From the NCBI RefSeq assembly GCF_041276405.1, contig NZ_JBGGGT010000001.1, forward strand, positions 1-64,000: DNA of 64,000 nucleotides, written 5' to 3'. The notes under the pieces are model-generated. The model had not been told where the DNA came from and made no database searches. It saw only the letters and a list, made by a program, of their open reading frames with translations. Of this stretch, positions 35,361 to 49,503 are shown in pieces. This stretch comes from Microvirga sp. TS319 (GTDB taxonomy: Bacteria; Pseudomonadota; Alphaproteobacteria; Rhizobiales; Beijerinckiaceae). The position numbers and the translations under genes were made by a program. The stretch's first letter is position 1. Every line of letters starts with the position of its first letter.

Positions 35361-36241
35361 TTGAATGGCCAGACGGATAAGCTGATGAGAGAAGAGGTTC
35401 AGCTTGCACCGAAATTCAAGCCGACCAGCGCCGGGAGGCTGTCAGGAGCTCTGAAGAAGGCCGGCGTTCTCGTTCCCAACGTCGTTCTCGATTGCGAGGA
35501 TAGAGAGATCCTCGGAACACCCTTCTACATCATGGATCGTCTCGAGGGGCGTGTCTTTCATGACGGTGCTCTTCCTGGCGGGTCGAGCGACGAGCGTCGA
35601 CACATGTACCGTTCTCATGCTCAGGCTCTGGCGGCTCTTCACAACGTCGATCCGGCAAGCGTCGGCCTCTCGGATTACGGAAAGAGCGGCAACTATTTCG
35701 CCCGCCAGATAGGGCGCTGGACGAGACAGTGGGAGCTTTCCCGGACCCGCACGGATGCCAATATCGACCGGCTGATCGAATGGCTTCCGAAGACCATTCC
35801 CGAGGACGATGCTACGGTCGTGACGCATGGCGACTTTCGGATCGGTAACATTATGATCCATCATTGGGAGCCCCGGGTGATCGCAATCCTCGATTGGGAA
35901 TTGTCCACATTGGACACCCTCTGGCGGATTTGGCTCATGCCTGCATGGGGTGGCGTTCCGCCCCGCACGAGTACGGCGGGTTGATCGGCCTGAACCTGAC
36001 TGCTCTTGGCATTCCGAGTGAGGCCGAGTTCACCGAAGCCTACTATGAAGCGGCCCGTCACAGGCTCAGGATGAACCGCTTTCACATGGCCTTCGCGCTT
36101 TTCCGCTTTGCCGTCATTTTCGAGGGAATTGCGGCGCGGGCGAGGGCCGGCAATGCCGCTGATGCCAATGCTGCAGCCATCAGTCCTCTGGCGGCGAGCT
36201 TCGCGCAACATGCCGTTGATGCGCCGGGCCGCGACCCATAG
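35361..36241 (+). pseudogene. Phosphotransferase (APH family, acyl-CoA-dehydrogenase-associated type), frameshifted and 5'-truncated
   Basis: Two frames together give one aminoglycoside-phosphotransferase-like protein. The first (35361-35984) carries EILGTPFYIMDRLEGRVFHDG, the catalytic VVTHGDFRIGNIMIHH and AILDWELSTL. After that the frame switches: the second (35864-36241) continues as GHPLADLAHACMGWRSAPHEYGG through NRFHMAFALFRFAVIFEGIA. One base is missing near 35912, where TTGGACACC should read TTGG-x-CACC. The usual N-terminal lobe with the ATP-binding GGQSN-type loop is absent upstream. The gene is therefore probably inactive. Intact relatives often sit beside acyl-CoA dehydrogenase genes. 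Confidence 0.8.
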
Positions 36242-36250
36242 TCTTGGCCC

Positions 36251-36316
36251 GGCGCATCGTGCGGACCCGGCGGGCCGAGCGAAAAGTGGGCCCGGTTTTC
36301 CGCTAAACGATGCGCT
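36251..36316 (+). repeat. Dispersed palindromic repeat, copy 7 (first half)
   Basis: GGCGCATCGTGCGGACCCGGCGGGCCGAGCGAAAAGTGGGCCCGGTTTTC to CGATGCGCTGC. Only the first hairpin of the unit is present. Confidence 0.75.
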
Positions 36317-36363
36317 GCCCTATAGCGGCAGCTTCGCCTCGCATGTCTGCTTGCAGCCAAAAG

Positions 36364-37797
36364 CTACGATCGAATGTCCTTGAGTTGATATGGCACGATG
36401 TTTCGGCTGTCAGGATTGACGTCGATCCCCTTGTCGAAGGGCGGTATTGCACGCTGAGGGCAATCTGATCTGTCGCAAAGCCTGCAGCTGATTCCGATCT
36501 TGACGACTGCCCTAGGGTTACGCGCGTCGATGACGTCCGAATAGACGAACTCGTTCGCGTGCGCCAGTTCGCATCCAAATCCGACCGCATAGCGAAGACG
36601 AACCGAGTCGAAACGCCCCCCTCCCTTCGTAATCGCATGAGCAACCGACAGGTACTGATCGCCATCCGGCATCTCGGCAATCTGGACAAGGAAGCGATCT
36701 GGCGCTTCGAACGCCTCATGGATGTTCCAGATTGGACAGGCCCCGCCATACCGCGCAAACTGAAGTCGTGTTGCACTATGGCGCTTCGTAATGTTTCCGG
36801 CGCGATCCACCCGCAGGAAGTACATCGGGACGCCTTCATTCCCAGGTCGCTGAAGGGTAGAGAGCCGATGGCACACCTGCTCGATGCTGACACCGAACCG
36901 AGCTGCGAGGCGCTCCACGTCATGCCTCGTCCGGCGTGCCTCTTCGGCAAAGCGGGCATACGGCATGAGCAAGGCGCCGGCGAAATAGTTCGCCAAGGCT
37001 GCGGTGCAGACAGCCCCGGCATCCGTCCCCTGAAAAGAGGCGTCAGCCACAACCGCCTCGATGGCGTCAGAGAAGGCAAGGATCGCCAGATGGCGCGCGA
37101 CGGCGAAAGCGAGTGTCGCTCGAGGCAATGTGTCGTTCAGCAACAGCACTCTGCGAGCGCGGTCCAAATTGCTGACGAAGGATGTGCCGTCAGACGGCGA
37201 AATGCGTGACACCGATATGTGATAGTTCGTCTCAAGATAGCACGAGAGGCGATTCAGCAAGCTATCCGGACCTTCGGCAATCCGGGATGAGAGGGCCTCG
37301 GCTGCTCGATCAAGGGAATCGACATAATTGCCAATAAAGTGGAAGAAATCCCTGACCTCTTCGAAAGCGGATTGCCGGCTGCCGAAATTTCCTTCGGTGG
37401 CCCGTAGCGCGTCGTCCAGTGAGCGGTACTTTTCCTCGACCTTTCGATAGACTCTGTGAAGGTCGATCAGGGCCCGTCCTAGCTTTGGCGCATGAAGCGC
37501 GGCGTTTCTGAGCTCCTGGAGCGGAATATCGAGACCGCTGAAGACCGGATCTCCGAGCACTTCCCGAAGCGTTGCCGCCAATCGAATGTTGTCGTCGCTG
37601 GAAAAGGCCGAGACATCGACCCGCAGGACACGCGCCAGCTCTACGATCACTGTCCCGGAGAGGCTTCGCTGGTTCGTCTCGATCTGGCTCATGTAGCTGG
37701 ACGAGACGCCAATCCGCCTGGCCAGGTCGATCTGCGTGAGCCCACGCGCCTCCCGCAAATCGCGGATCGCCGCGCCAGCATAGATCTTTCGCTTCAT
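36364..37797 (-). CDS. pccR: PccR/ScfR-type short-chain acyl-CoA-responsive regulator
   Basis: A 477-residue regulator. The N-terminal XRE-type HTH ([34 protein letters not shown]) precedes an IrrE/DUF955-like middle part ([50 protein letters not shown]) and a Cys-containing C-terminal domain ([18 protein letters not shown]). This is the ScfR layout (PccR, MccR, RamB). PccR of Rhodobacter sphaeroides controls propionyl-CoA carboxylase in response to acyl-CoA. Here the gene is divergent from pccB, with 134 bp between starts, so it very probably controls pccB-pccA-mutAB. The start ATG 37797 is the usual one for the family. Confidence 0.88.
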   Translation of the reverse strand: MKRKIYAGAAIRDLREARGLTQIDLARRIGVSSSYMSQIETNQRSLSGTVIVELARVLRVDVSAFSSDDNIRLAATLREVLGDPVFSGLDIPLQELRNAALHAPKLGRALIDLHRVYRKVEEKYRSLDDALRATEGNFGSRQSAFEEVRDFFHFIGNYVDSLDRAAEALSSRIAEGPDSLLNRLSCYLETNYHISVSRISPSDGTSFVSNLDRARRVLLLNDTLPRATLAFAVARHLAILAFSDAIEAVVADASFQGTDAGAVCTAALANYFAGALLMPYARFAEEARRTRHDVERLAARFGVSIEQVCHRLSTLQRPGNEGVPMYFLRVDRAGNITKRHSATRLQFARYGGACPIWNIHEAFEAPDRFLVQIAEMPDGDQYLSVAHAITKGGGRFDSVRLRYAVGFGCELAHANEFVYSDVIDARNPRAVVKIGISCRLCDRSDCPQRAIPPFDKGIDVNPDSRNIVPYQLKDIRS

Positions 37798-37931
37798 GCA
37801 ATTATGCCAACTTCACATTCTTGCATATTCACATGAAAAATCTTGTCTCCGCAAGCTGTATTGAGGAGAGAACATCACAAACACGTTTACTTCATCGTCT
37901 CTACTCCGGCTTGCCGAGGAAAGGTCCAATC
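37798..37931. promoter_or_regulatory. Divergent pccR-pccB control region
   Basis: 134 bp, A+T-rich. It contains CTTGC (37820-37824) and GCAAG (37851-37855), which could be the two halves of TTTGCAA-like ScfR sites, but neither is a full match. The pccB ribosome site AGGAAAGG is at its right end. The operator call is tentative. Confidence 0.35.
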
Positions 37932-39464
37932 ATGAAAGACATTCTCGAACGGCTTGAGGAGCGGCGGGGGCAGGCCCGCCTCGGCGGCGGCGCCAAGCGC
38001 ATTCAGGCGCAGCATGGCCGCGGCAAGCTCACGGCGCGCGAGCGCCTCGAGCTGTTGCTCGACACGGGCTCGTTCGAGGAGTTCGACATGTTCGTCGAGC
38101 ACCGCTCGGCGGATTTCGGCATGGACAAGGCCAAGATCCCGGGCGACGGCGTCGTCACCGGCTGGGGCACGGTCAACGGCCGCACGGTCTTCGTCTTCGC
38201 CAAGGATTTCACCGTGTTCGGCGGCTCGCTCTCCGAAGCCCATGCCCAGAAGATCACCAAGATCCAGGACATGGCTCTCAAGATGCGCGCTCCGATCGTG
38301 GGCCTGTTCGATGCCGGCGGCGCCCGCATCCAGGAGGGCGTGGCCGCGCTCGGCGGTTACGGCGAGGTGTTCCGGCGCAACGTGATCGCCTCCGGGGTGA
38401 TCCCGCAGATCTCGGTCATCATGGGCCCGTGCGCGGGTGGCGACGTCTATTCGCCGGCCATGACCGACTTCATCTTCATGGTGCGCGACCGCTCGTACAT
38501 GTTCGTCACCGGCCCCGACGTGGTCAAGACCGTCACCAACGAGACCGTCACGGCCGAGGAGCTCGGCGGCGCCAAGGTCCACACCACCAAGTCGTCGGTC
38601 GCCGACGGCGCCTACGACAACGACGTCGAGGCGCTGCTGCAGGTGCGCCGCCTGCTCGACTTCCTGCCCGCCAACAACATGGACGGCGTGCCGGAAATCC
38701 CGAGCTTCGACGACCCGGACCGGGTGGACGCCAGCCTCGACACGCTGATCCCGGACCATCCCAACAAGCCCTACGACATGAAGGAGCTGATCCTGAAGGT
38801 CGTGGACGAGGGCGACTTCTTCGAGCTCCAGGAGGCGTATGCCAAGAACATCCTGACCGGCTTCGGGCGCCTCGAGGGCCGCACGGTGGGGTTCGTGGCC
38901 AACCAGCCGATGGTGCTGGCGGGCGTGCTCGACTCGGATGCCTCGCGCAAGGCGGCGCGCTTCGTGCGCTTTTGCGACGCGTTCAACATCCCGATCGTCA
39001 CCTTCGCGGACGTGCCGGGGTTTCTGCCCGGCACGGCGCAGGAATATGGCGGCCTGATCAAGCACGGCGCGAAGCTGCTGTTTGCCTATGCGCAGGCGAC
39101 GGTGCCGCTGGTGACGGTGATCACGCGCAAGGCCTTTGGCGGGGCCTATGACGTGATGGCGTCCAAACATATCGGCGGCGACGTCAACTATGCCTGGCCA
39201 TCGGCGCAGATTGCCGTGATGGGAGCCAAGGGCGCGGTGGAGATCATCTTCCGCCAGGATCTGGGCGATGCCGACAAGATCGCGGCGCGGACCAAGGAAT
39301 ACGAGGACCGCTTCATGTCGCCGTTCGTGGCGGCCGAGCGCGGCTATATCGACGAGGTGATCATGCCGCATTCGACCCGCCGGCGGATTGCCCGGGCGCT
39401 CGCCATGCTGCGGCACAAGGAAACCGAGCAGCCCTGGAAGAAACACGACAACATTCCGCTGTAG
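37932..39464 (+). CDS. pccB: Propionyl-CoA carboxylase beta (carboxyltransferase) subunit
   Basis: A 510-residue carboxyltransferase. The start is ATG 37932 ([20 protein letters not shown]), with AGGAAAGG just upstream; an earlier open frame is ignored. Family blocks are [18 protein letters not shown], the [22 protein letters not shown] segment, [46 protein letters not shown] and the second crotonase half with [18 protein letters not shown]. It transfers CO2 from biotin to propionyl-CoA to make (S)-methylmalonyl-CoA. It partners PccA, encoded 290 bp downstream. Codon use is distinctly richer in G/C than in genes outside the block. Confidence 0.96.
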   Translation: MKDILERLEERRGQARLGGGAKRIQAQHGRGKLTARERLELLLDTGSFEEFDMFVEHRSADFGMDKAKIPGDGVVTGWGTVNGRTVFVFAKDFTVFGGSLSEAHAQKITKIQDMALKMRAPIVGLFDAGGARIQEGVAALGGYGEVFRRNVIASGVIPQISVIMGPCAGGDVYSPAMTDFIFMVRDRSYMFVTGPDVVKTVTNETVTAEELGGAKVHTTKSSVADGAYDNDVEALLQVRRLLDFLPANNMDGVPEIPSFDDPDRVDASLDTLIPDHPNKPYDMKELILKVVDEGDFFELQEAYAKNILTGFGRLEGRTVGFVANQPMVLAGVLDSDASRKAARFVRFCDAFNIPIVTFADVPGFLPGTAQEYGGLIKHGAKLLFAYAQATVPLVTVITRKAFGGAYDVMASKHIGGDVNYAWPSAQIAVMGAKGAVEIIFRQDLGDADKIAARTKEYEDRFMSPFVAAERGYIDEVIMPHSTRRRIARALAMLRHKETEQPWKKHDNIPL

Positions 39465-39476
39465 AGGGGGGAGAGT

Positions 39477-39671
39477 ATGAGTGACAGCAGAAATGAAACT
39501 ACAGAAGTCTCCTTCGACGCGGTCGCCAAACTTCTGTGGGACGTTGGTGAGCTTGGTAACGGTAGAGATGAAGCGCACAGCCGTATCGACGAGATGTCCC
39601 GGCTCCTCTGGTCCATCAGTGAACGAAATTCAGACGAGCGCGCGGCCGCCCCTTCAACGTTCGCGAGCTGA
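39477..39671 (+). CDS. Small protein between pccB and pccA
   Basis: A 64-residue frame starting 13 bases after the pccB stop with an excellent ribosome site (GGGGGAGAG before ATG). The sequence MSDSRNETTEVSFDAVAKLLWDVGELGNGRDEAHSR has no recognised domain, is mildly acidic and probably helical. The good ribosome site and its place in the operon support a real gene. A role in carboxylase assembly is only a guess. G+C here is lower than in pccB and pccA. Confidence 0.6.
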   Translation: MSDSRNETTEVSFDAVAKLLWDVGELGNGRDEAHSRIDEMSRLLWSISERNSDERAAAPSTFAS

Positions 39672-39753
39672 CTGCTCCCATTATGGCCTGTGAACTATTC
39701 TCGAACTGCCCTGCCGGCCCATCGTTCCTCCTTCCCTTGGATAGACCTGATTC

Positions 39754-41753
<2,000 letters not shown>

Positions 41754-41754
<1 letters not shown>

Positions 41755-43684
41755 TGGTGGCGATGGACGATGTGTCTTTTGCCGCTGATTTTCCTGCCGC
41801 CACCCGCGAGCAGTGGCTTGCGCGGGTCGAGGCCGTGCTGAAGGGAGCCGATTTCGTCCAGACGCTGGTCGCGCGCAGCCAGGACGGGCTTGCGATCGAG
41901 CCGCTCTATCCCAAGGCCGAGGGCGCGGCCGGGATCGCGCGCGCCGAGGCCGGGCGCTGGCGGGTGGCGCAGCGGATGGACCATCCCGAGCCCGCCACGG
42001 CCCGCGATCTCGCCCTCGCCGATCTCGACGGCGGCGCGGACGCGCTGACCCTGGTCACCCGCCACGCCCCGGCCGCGCGCGGCTTCGGCGTCGCGGCCGC
42101 CACGCCCGCAGCCCTCGACCAGGCGCTCGCCGAGATCCGGCTCGACCTGATCCATCTGCGCCTCGATGCCGGCGGCCACGGCCGGGTCATGGCCGAGCGC
42201 CTCGTCGCGCTGGCCGAACAGCGCGGGCACAGGCTCGCCGAGCTCTCGCTCGATCTCGGCCTCGATCCGCTCGGTGCGATGGCCGCGCTGGGACACCTCT
42301 CCGCGCCCTGGGACGCGGTGGCGGCCCGCATGGGCGCGGTGCTCGCGGATCTGAGCGCAAAAGGCTTTGCCGGCCGGGCCTTCCTGGCCGACGGGCGCGC
42401 CTACCACGAGGCGGGCGCGAGCGAGGCGCAGGAGCTGGCGGCGGTGCTGGCGACCGCGCTGACCTATCTGCGCGCGCTTGAGGCGCAGGGCCATTCCCTC
42501 GATGCCGCGCGCCAGAGCCTGGCCTTCCTGCTGGTGGCGGATGCCGACGAGTTCCTGACGGTCGCGAAGTTCCGGGCGCTGCGCCGGCTCTGGGCCCGGA
42601 TCGAGCAGGCCTGCGGCCTGGCGCCGCGCCCGCTGCGCCTGCACGCGGAGACCGCCTGGCGCATGACCACGCGGCGCGATCCGTGGGTGAACCTGCTGCG
42701 CGCCACGCTCGCCACCTTCGCGGCCGGGATCGGCGGCGCGGATGCGATCACGGTGCTGCCGTTCACGGCGGCGCTGGGCCTGCCCGATGCGTTGGCGCGC
42801 CGGCTGGCGCGCAACACCCAGCTGATCCTGCTCGAGGAAGCCCAGCTCTGGCGCGTGGCCGATCCGGCCGCCGGCGCCGGCGGCTTCGAGGCGCTCACCG
42901 AGGGCTTGTGCGAGCGCGCCTGGGGCCTGTTGCAGGCGCTCGAGCGCGAGGGCGGCCTGGTCGCGAGCCTGCAGCAGGGCGCGCTGCAGGGCCGGATCGC
43001 GGCGGTGCGCGCCCGGCGCGAGCGGGCGGTTGCGACCGGCCAGGAGCCGATCACCGGCACGAGCGCGTTCCCGAACCTGCACGAGGCGCCGGTGGCGGTG
43101 CTGCGGCCGGCCGTTCCTGCGCCGCCGCCGCAGCCCGGCCCGGCCGCCGTGACGGTGACGCCGCTGCCGTCGCGGCGCACGGCTGAAGGCTTCGAGCGCC
43201 TGCGCGACTGGGCGGACGCGCATCTGGCCCGGACGGGCGCGCGCCCGAGAGTGTTTCTGGCCAATCTCGGGCCGGTCTCCGCGTTCACGGCCCGGGCGAG
43301 CTTTGCCAAGAACGTCTTCGAGGCCGGCGGCATCGAAGCCCTGATGAATGATGGATTTCCGGCTCCTCATGCCCTTACAGCTGCCTTTGCTGCATCAGGC
43401 TCGCAGATCGTCTGCATCTGTTCATCGGATGAGGTTTATTCTGGACCAGCTGAGGCCGCAATCACGCCGAACGAGACAGCAGCTGAAGAAGCAGCTCGAG
43501 AACTGAAGAGGGCAGGGGCCTCGCTCGTGTATATGGCTGGACGTCCGGTCCTTCGCGAGGATGCACTCCGCTTGGCGGGGGTTCAAGATTTTATCCACTA
43601 CGGATGCGATGTGTTGGCTGCAGTCGCTTCGATCCGTTCAGCCATTGAGGAACCCACCTCAAATCGAGGAGAGGGCAGAGTTCA

Positions 43685-43688
<4 letters not shown>
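41754..43688 (+). CDS. mutA: Methylmalonyl-CoA mutase small (beta) subunit
   Basis: A 644-residue partner of the B12-dependent mutase. It keeps the TIM-barrel-like part ([54 protein letters not shown]). Its C-terminal domain ([11 protein letters not shown] to [15 protein letters not shown]) lacks the DxHxxG cobalamin motif, as expected for the non-catalytic subunit. It stabilises MutB in the heterodimer. The start overlaps pccA (TAATG) and the stop overlaps mutB (ATGA). Composition is odd: up to about 43340 the gene is near 75% G+C, then the last 340 bp fall to roughly 50-62% before mutB returns to high G+C. The break suggests recombination. Confidence 0.93.
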
Positions 43689-45856
<2,168 letters not shown>

Positions 45857-45907
45857 GCGGAACAAACGGCGTCGTGATTGTCCGATCGTCCCTCCCGTGA
45901 ATCGCTG

Positions 45908-46060
45908 GAATTCGACGTCGTGATTGTCGGCGCCAGCCCTGCAGGTCGGGCGCCGACGACCGGGCTCACGCAGTAGGCGGAGCTCTTCGTCGCGATGGTC
46001 GAGAAATGATGGCCGAGAAAGAGGCTGCCATGATCCTGGAAGGTCAGGCGTGCGCCTCCA
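45908..46060 (+). pseudogene. Remnant of an ETF-ubiquinone oxidoreductase-like flavoprotein (N-terminal part)
   Basis: The frame reads EFDVVIVGASPAGRAPTTGLTQ, then a stop, then AELFVAMVEK, then a stop. The first block is the FAD-binding beta-alpha-beta start of ETF-QO or FixC-like proteins (EFDVVIVGAGPAGLAAAIRL). Further similarity is lost through stops and shifts. The gene is clearly dead. Confidence 0.6.
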
Positions 46061-46178
46061 CTCGCATGCTGGCATGTGCTTGAGGCACGTGTCGGTATCC
46101 GGGTGGCCGATACAATCCGTTGGTTATCGAGGCGATGGGCCGAGCCGTAGGACATGGAGACGCTCCTGGGCGCGCAGA

Positions 46179-46295
46179 GAGCCAGGGGCGCCCATCTTCC
46201 GGGTCTCCGATTACGGTCTCGTCGGGGACCTCTTCATGATCCCGCCCCAACTCAACGGCGCTCTTGGTGCGGACCGCCTGACTCGGAGAACCTGA
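46179..46295 (+). pseudogene. Remnant of electron transfer flavoprotein alpha subunit (C-terminal tail)
   Basis: The frame ends [19 protein letters not shown] followed by MIPPQLNGAL. This matches the well-known EtfA tail ([22 protein letters not shown]...). The main body of EtfA is absent. It lies just downstream of the ETF-QO-like remnant. Confidence 0.65.
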
Positions 46296-46775
46296 CATAT
46301 GTGCAGCGTACAGCTGTACAGCTGCCTGCGTGCGCGCATATTCGGGCCCCGACCGCGGCATTCGTTTCCCTTGTGCATTCGGGAGTTGGTCATGCCGAAC
46401 GGGAGGCGGGCTCGCCAGCCATCGGCCCATGCCTTTCGCAATGAGGTCGTTCCTGAGCCGATTGCAGTGGTCGACCGCATCGATGCGATCGACCGCGTGA
46501 TCTCGTCTCGAGAGATGTCATATCCGCACCCGCCAGATGATCGGGTGCGCCATCCCCGAGTGCATTGATCGGCTCCATCCTTTGGGATGGCTGTACCCAG
46601 TGCCGGAGGTGGCGCGCGGCCCCTGCCATGCCCTGGGGTGGTGAGCGGTTCGGGCGAGCTGGTCAACGGTATCGAATGGCGGTCGTTCCCACGGAGAGAT
46701 GGAACTTCCAGCGTCCAGGCTTGTTCCGAACTGAGCCGCGTCAGTCCATTAGCATAACCGTCGTAGGGGGACCCG

Positions 46776-49073
46776 ATGAGCAAGCCCGAGGAAACCGTTC
46801 AGCGTCCGGACACACCCCATTATGAGGACGCCACCGGCGGCTGGGGATCACTCAAGGGAGTCGGTCGCATCCTTGCCGATCAGAAGCCGTCCTTCGGCGC
46901 CTTCCGCACGCTGATGCGCCAGAACAAGCCGGGCGGGCACATGTGCACCTCCTGCGCCTGGACCAAGCCTGCGCAGCCCCACCTCTTCGAGTTCTGCGAA
47001 AACGGCGCCAAGGCGACGATCTGGGATCTCACGCGCGACCGTTGCACGCCCGACTTCTTCGCCGCACACAGCGTGACCGAGCTGCGCGGCCTGTCGGACC
47101 ACGAGTTGGAGGAGACGGGGCGGCTCACCCATCCGATGCGTTACGACGCCGCTTCGGACCGCTATGTCGAGACGACCTGGGACGAGGCTTTCGAGGGGAT
47201 CGGAGCGAAGCTCAGAGAACTCGACCCCAAAACGACCGTCTTCTACATGTCCGGCAAGGCCAGCCTGGAGACCGCCTATCTCTACGCGCTATTCGCGCGG
47301 CTCTACGGACACAACAACTTGCCCGACAGTTCCAACATGTGCCACGAGACCACGAGCGTGGGACTCGAAAAAGTGATTGGAATCGGAGTGGGCACCTGCG
47401 TGCTGTCGGACTTCGATCATTGCGACCTGATCCTGTTCTTCGGGCAGAACACGGGGACCAACTCGCCCCGTTTTCTCCATACGCTCAAGTCCGCGAAGGA
47501 ACGCGGTTGCAAGATCGTTACCTTCAATCCGATCCGCGAGAGAGGACTCGTCGAGTTTGCGGATCCCCAGAACCCCGCCCAAATGACGGTGAAGCCCGCG
47601 ACCCGAATCTCGGATATCTACCTCCAGGTCCGCCCCGGCGGCGACATCGCGGCGCTCGCGGGGATGTGTAAGCGCGTGCTGGAGCTTGACGCCGAAAGAG
47701 GAGGCGGGATTCTCGACCGGGCCTTCATCGAGGCGAACACGACAGGATTGGAAGAACTCACGGCGCGGCTCGGCGAGGTGTCCTGGGAGGAGATCGAAAG
47801 GGAATCCGGTCTGCGCCGCGAGGAGCTCGACGAGGTGGCGGAGATCTATGCCACGTCGAAGAACACGATCGGCATCTACGGGATGGGACTAACCCAGCAT
47901 GTCAGGGGGTGGCTCAACCTCGCCATGCTCGTGAATCTGCTCCTGCTGCGCGGCAACATCGGACGGGAGGGGGCCGGCATCTCGCCCGTGCGAGGGCATT
48001 CCAACGTGCAGGGCCAGCGCACCGTGGGGATCACCGAGAAGCCTAAGAACGTGCCGATGGACAAGCTCAGGGAGCTCTTCGGCTTCGAGCCGCCGCAGGA
48101 AGAAGGACGCTCCACCGTAAATCTGGTCGAGGGGCTGCTCGATGGCTCCGTGCGGGGCTTCATCTCCCTGGGCGGCAATCTTGCCCGTGCGATCCCCGAC
48201 CGGGAGCGCGCCGAAGAGGCCTGGCGCGGTCTCGACCTCAACGTGTATGTCGCAACCAAGCTCAACCGCTCGCACCTGCTGCCTGGACGGGCCACCTGGC
48301 TGCTGCCCTGCCTGGTGCGGGCCGAGGAAGATATGCAGGCGACAGGGCCGCAGGCAGTGACGATGGAGGACAGCCTGAGCATGATCCACGGCTCGCTGGG
48401 CAAGCGCGGTCCAGCCTCGCCGCATCTGAAGTCCGAAGTCGCTATCGTGGCGGGAATCGCCAAGGCGACGCTGCCTCCGAATCCCAAGGTGAAGTGGGAC
48501 GAGTGGACGGGTGATTATGGGCAGATCCGCGACCTGATCGAGGCCACCTACCCGGATAAATTCGGTGACTTCAACGGACGGCTCTTCACGCCGGGCGGAT
48601 TCTATCGGGGCAACTCCGCGCGCGACCGCGAGTGGAAGACGGAGAGCGGGAAGGCCCAGTTCACCGCACCCGAGGTGCTGACTGCCCTGGGCAAACCACC
48701 CGAGGGCGAGGAGATCACACTGATCACGCTGCGTTCCAACGACCAGTTCAACACCACGATTTATGGCTTTTCAGACCGCTTGCGGGGACTATCGGGGCCG
48801 CGCGACATTCTCCTCATCAACCCCGAGGAGATGGGGCGGCGGGGCCTCTCGGAGGGGCAAGTGGTGACCGTCGAATGTGCGGTGGAGGATGGCACCGAGC
48901 GGGTCGTGCGGGGGCTGAAAGTCGTCCCCTACGACCTTCCGGATGCTTGCGTCGCGGCCTATTATCCCGAGGCCAATCCACTGATCCCCGTAGACTATCA
49001 TGACGAGTTGTCCAAGACACCCGCCTACAAGGGCGTGCCGGTTCGCATCCGTCATGATGGAGGAGATGCGTGA
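46776..49073 (+). CDS. FdhF/YdeP-type molybdopterin oxidoreductase, alpha subunit
   Basis: A 765-residue protein of the molybdopterin oxidoreductase 'alpha subunit' group (YdeP-like, formate-dehydrogenase-related). Visible parts are MCTSCAWTKPAQPHLFEFC near residue 56, TTVFYMSGKASLETAYLYALFARLYG, the cofactor-near SSNMCHETTSVGLEKVIGIGVGT, GLTQHVRGWLNLAMLVNLLLLRGNIGREGAGISPVRGHSNVQG and the C-terminal domain with NDQFNTTIYGFSDRLRG. The standard four-Cys 4Fe-4S motif is replaced by CxxC plus one later Cys. The start is ATG 46776 with AGGGGG upstream. No FdhD, iron-sulphur or membrane partner is adjacent. In E. coli YdeP is linked to acid resistance; the substrate is unknown. Confidence 0.9.
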   Translation: MSKPEETVQRPDTPHYEDATGGWGSLKGVGRILADQKPSFGAFRTLMRQNKPGGHMCTSCAWTKPAQPHLFEFCENGAKATIWDLTRDRCTPDFFAAHSVTELRGLSDHELEETGRLTHPMRYDAASDRYVETTWDEAFEGIGAKLRELDPKTTVFYMSGKASLETAYLYALFARLYGHNNLPDSSNMCHETTSVGLEKVIGIGVGTCVLSDFDHCDLILFFGQNTGTNSPRFLHTLKSAKERGCKIVTFNPIRERGLVEFADPQNPAQMTVKPATRISDIYLQVRPGGDIAALAGMCKRVLELDAERGGGILDRAFIEANTTGLEELTARLGEVSWEEIERESGLRREELDEVAEIYATSKNTIGIYGMGLTQHVRGWLNLAMLVNLLLLRGNIGREGAGISPVRGHSNVQGQRTVGITEKPKNVPMDKLRELFGFEPPQEEGRSTVNLVEGLLDGSVRGFISLGGNLARAIPDRERAEEAWRGLDLNVYVATKLNRSHLLPGRATWLLPCLVRAEEDMQATGPQAVTMEDSLSMIHGSLGKRGPASPHLKSEVAIVAGIAKATLPPNPKVKWDEWTGDYGQIRDLIEATYPDKFGDFNGRLFTPGGFYRGNSARDREWKTESGKAQFTAPEVLTALGKPPEGEEITLITLRSNDQFNTTIYGFSDRLRGLSGPRDILLINPEEMGRRGLSEGQVVTVECAVEDGTERVVRGLKVVPYDLPDACVAAYYPEANPLIPVDYHDELSKTPAYKGVPVRIRHDGGDA

Positions 49074-49503
49074 AGAGGCGCCGGAAGGGACCTGTTGCGG
49101 CCTAGCTCCTCCGCAGACGGCTCTGTGGCAAACATTGATGCAGGTCGAACGGGAGCTGGATGGGGCGCAGGTGCATGGTGCTGCGCTCACCTTCGGCCTG
49201 TGCGGATTGTCACCCTAGCGCATCGTGCGGCCCCGGCGGGCCGCGCAGCGAAAAGTGGACCCGGTTTTCACGAACGTGGCCCTTCGGGTCCGCGCCGAAC
49301 GATGCACCACTGAAGGAGTGGAGCACCGAACGCGAGAAGTGGTAACCGATTTTGCGTGAAAAGATGCTCGGGACCATAGACTGACAGCGTCGGACACGGG
49401 TTCGATGTCACACCCGATGCTGTAGGGCATTATGGGTTTCGGTCTTTCACCTCAAAACGGCTTGATTAACTTCGCGTTAACCATAGAAACGCGAGATAAG
49501 GCG
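49074..49503. other. Intergenic stretch filled mostly by a repeat
   Basis: It contains the long-form palindromic repeat at 49216-49425. I see no gene. Confidence 0.5.
49216..49425 (+). repeat. Dispersed palindromic repeat, copy 8 (long form)
   Basis: TAGCGCATCGTGCGGCCCC, then GGGCCGCGCAGCGAAAAGTGG, ACCCGGTTTTCACGAACGTGG, CCCTTCGGGTCCGCGCCGAAC and GATGCACC. After GGAGTGGAGCACCG come AGTGGTAACCGATTTTGCG, ACCATAGACTGACAGCGTC and GGGTTCGATGTCACACCCG, ending GATGCTGTAGG. It combines the long first half of copy 2 with the tail of copy 4. Confidence 0.85.

Larger units (their letters stand above)
45857..46775. other. Gene-poor stretch after mutB with ETF gene remnants
   Basis: Over 900 bp with no intact gene. 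It contains two protein remnants (45908-46060 and 46179-46295). The rest shows only short frames of Arg/Pro-rich sequence and a long minus-strand frame without domains, which I reject. Confidence 0.55.

Noticed and set aside
46211..46783. A 190-codon minus-strand frame before the molybdoenzyme gene
   Set aside because: Overlaps the EtfA remnant and has no domain or plausible codon use.
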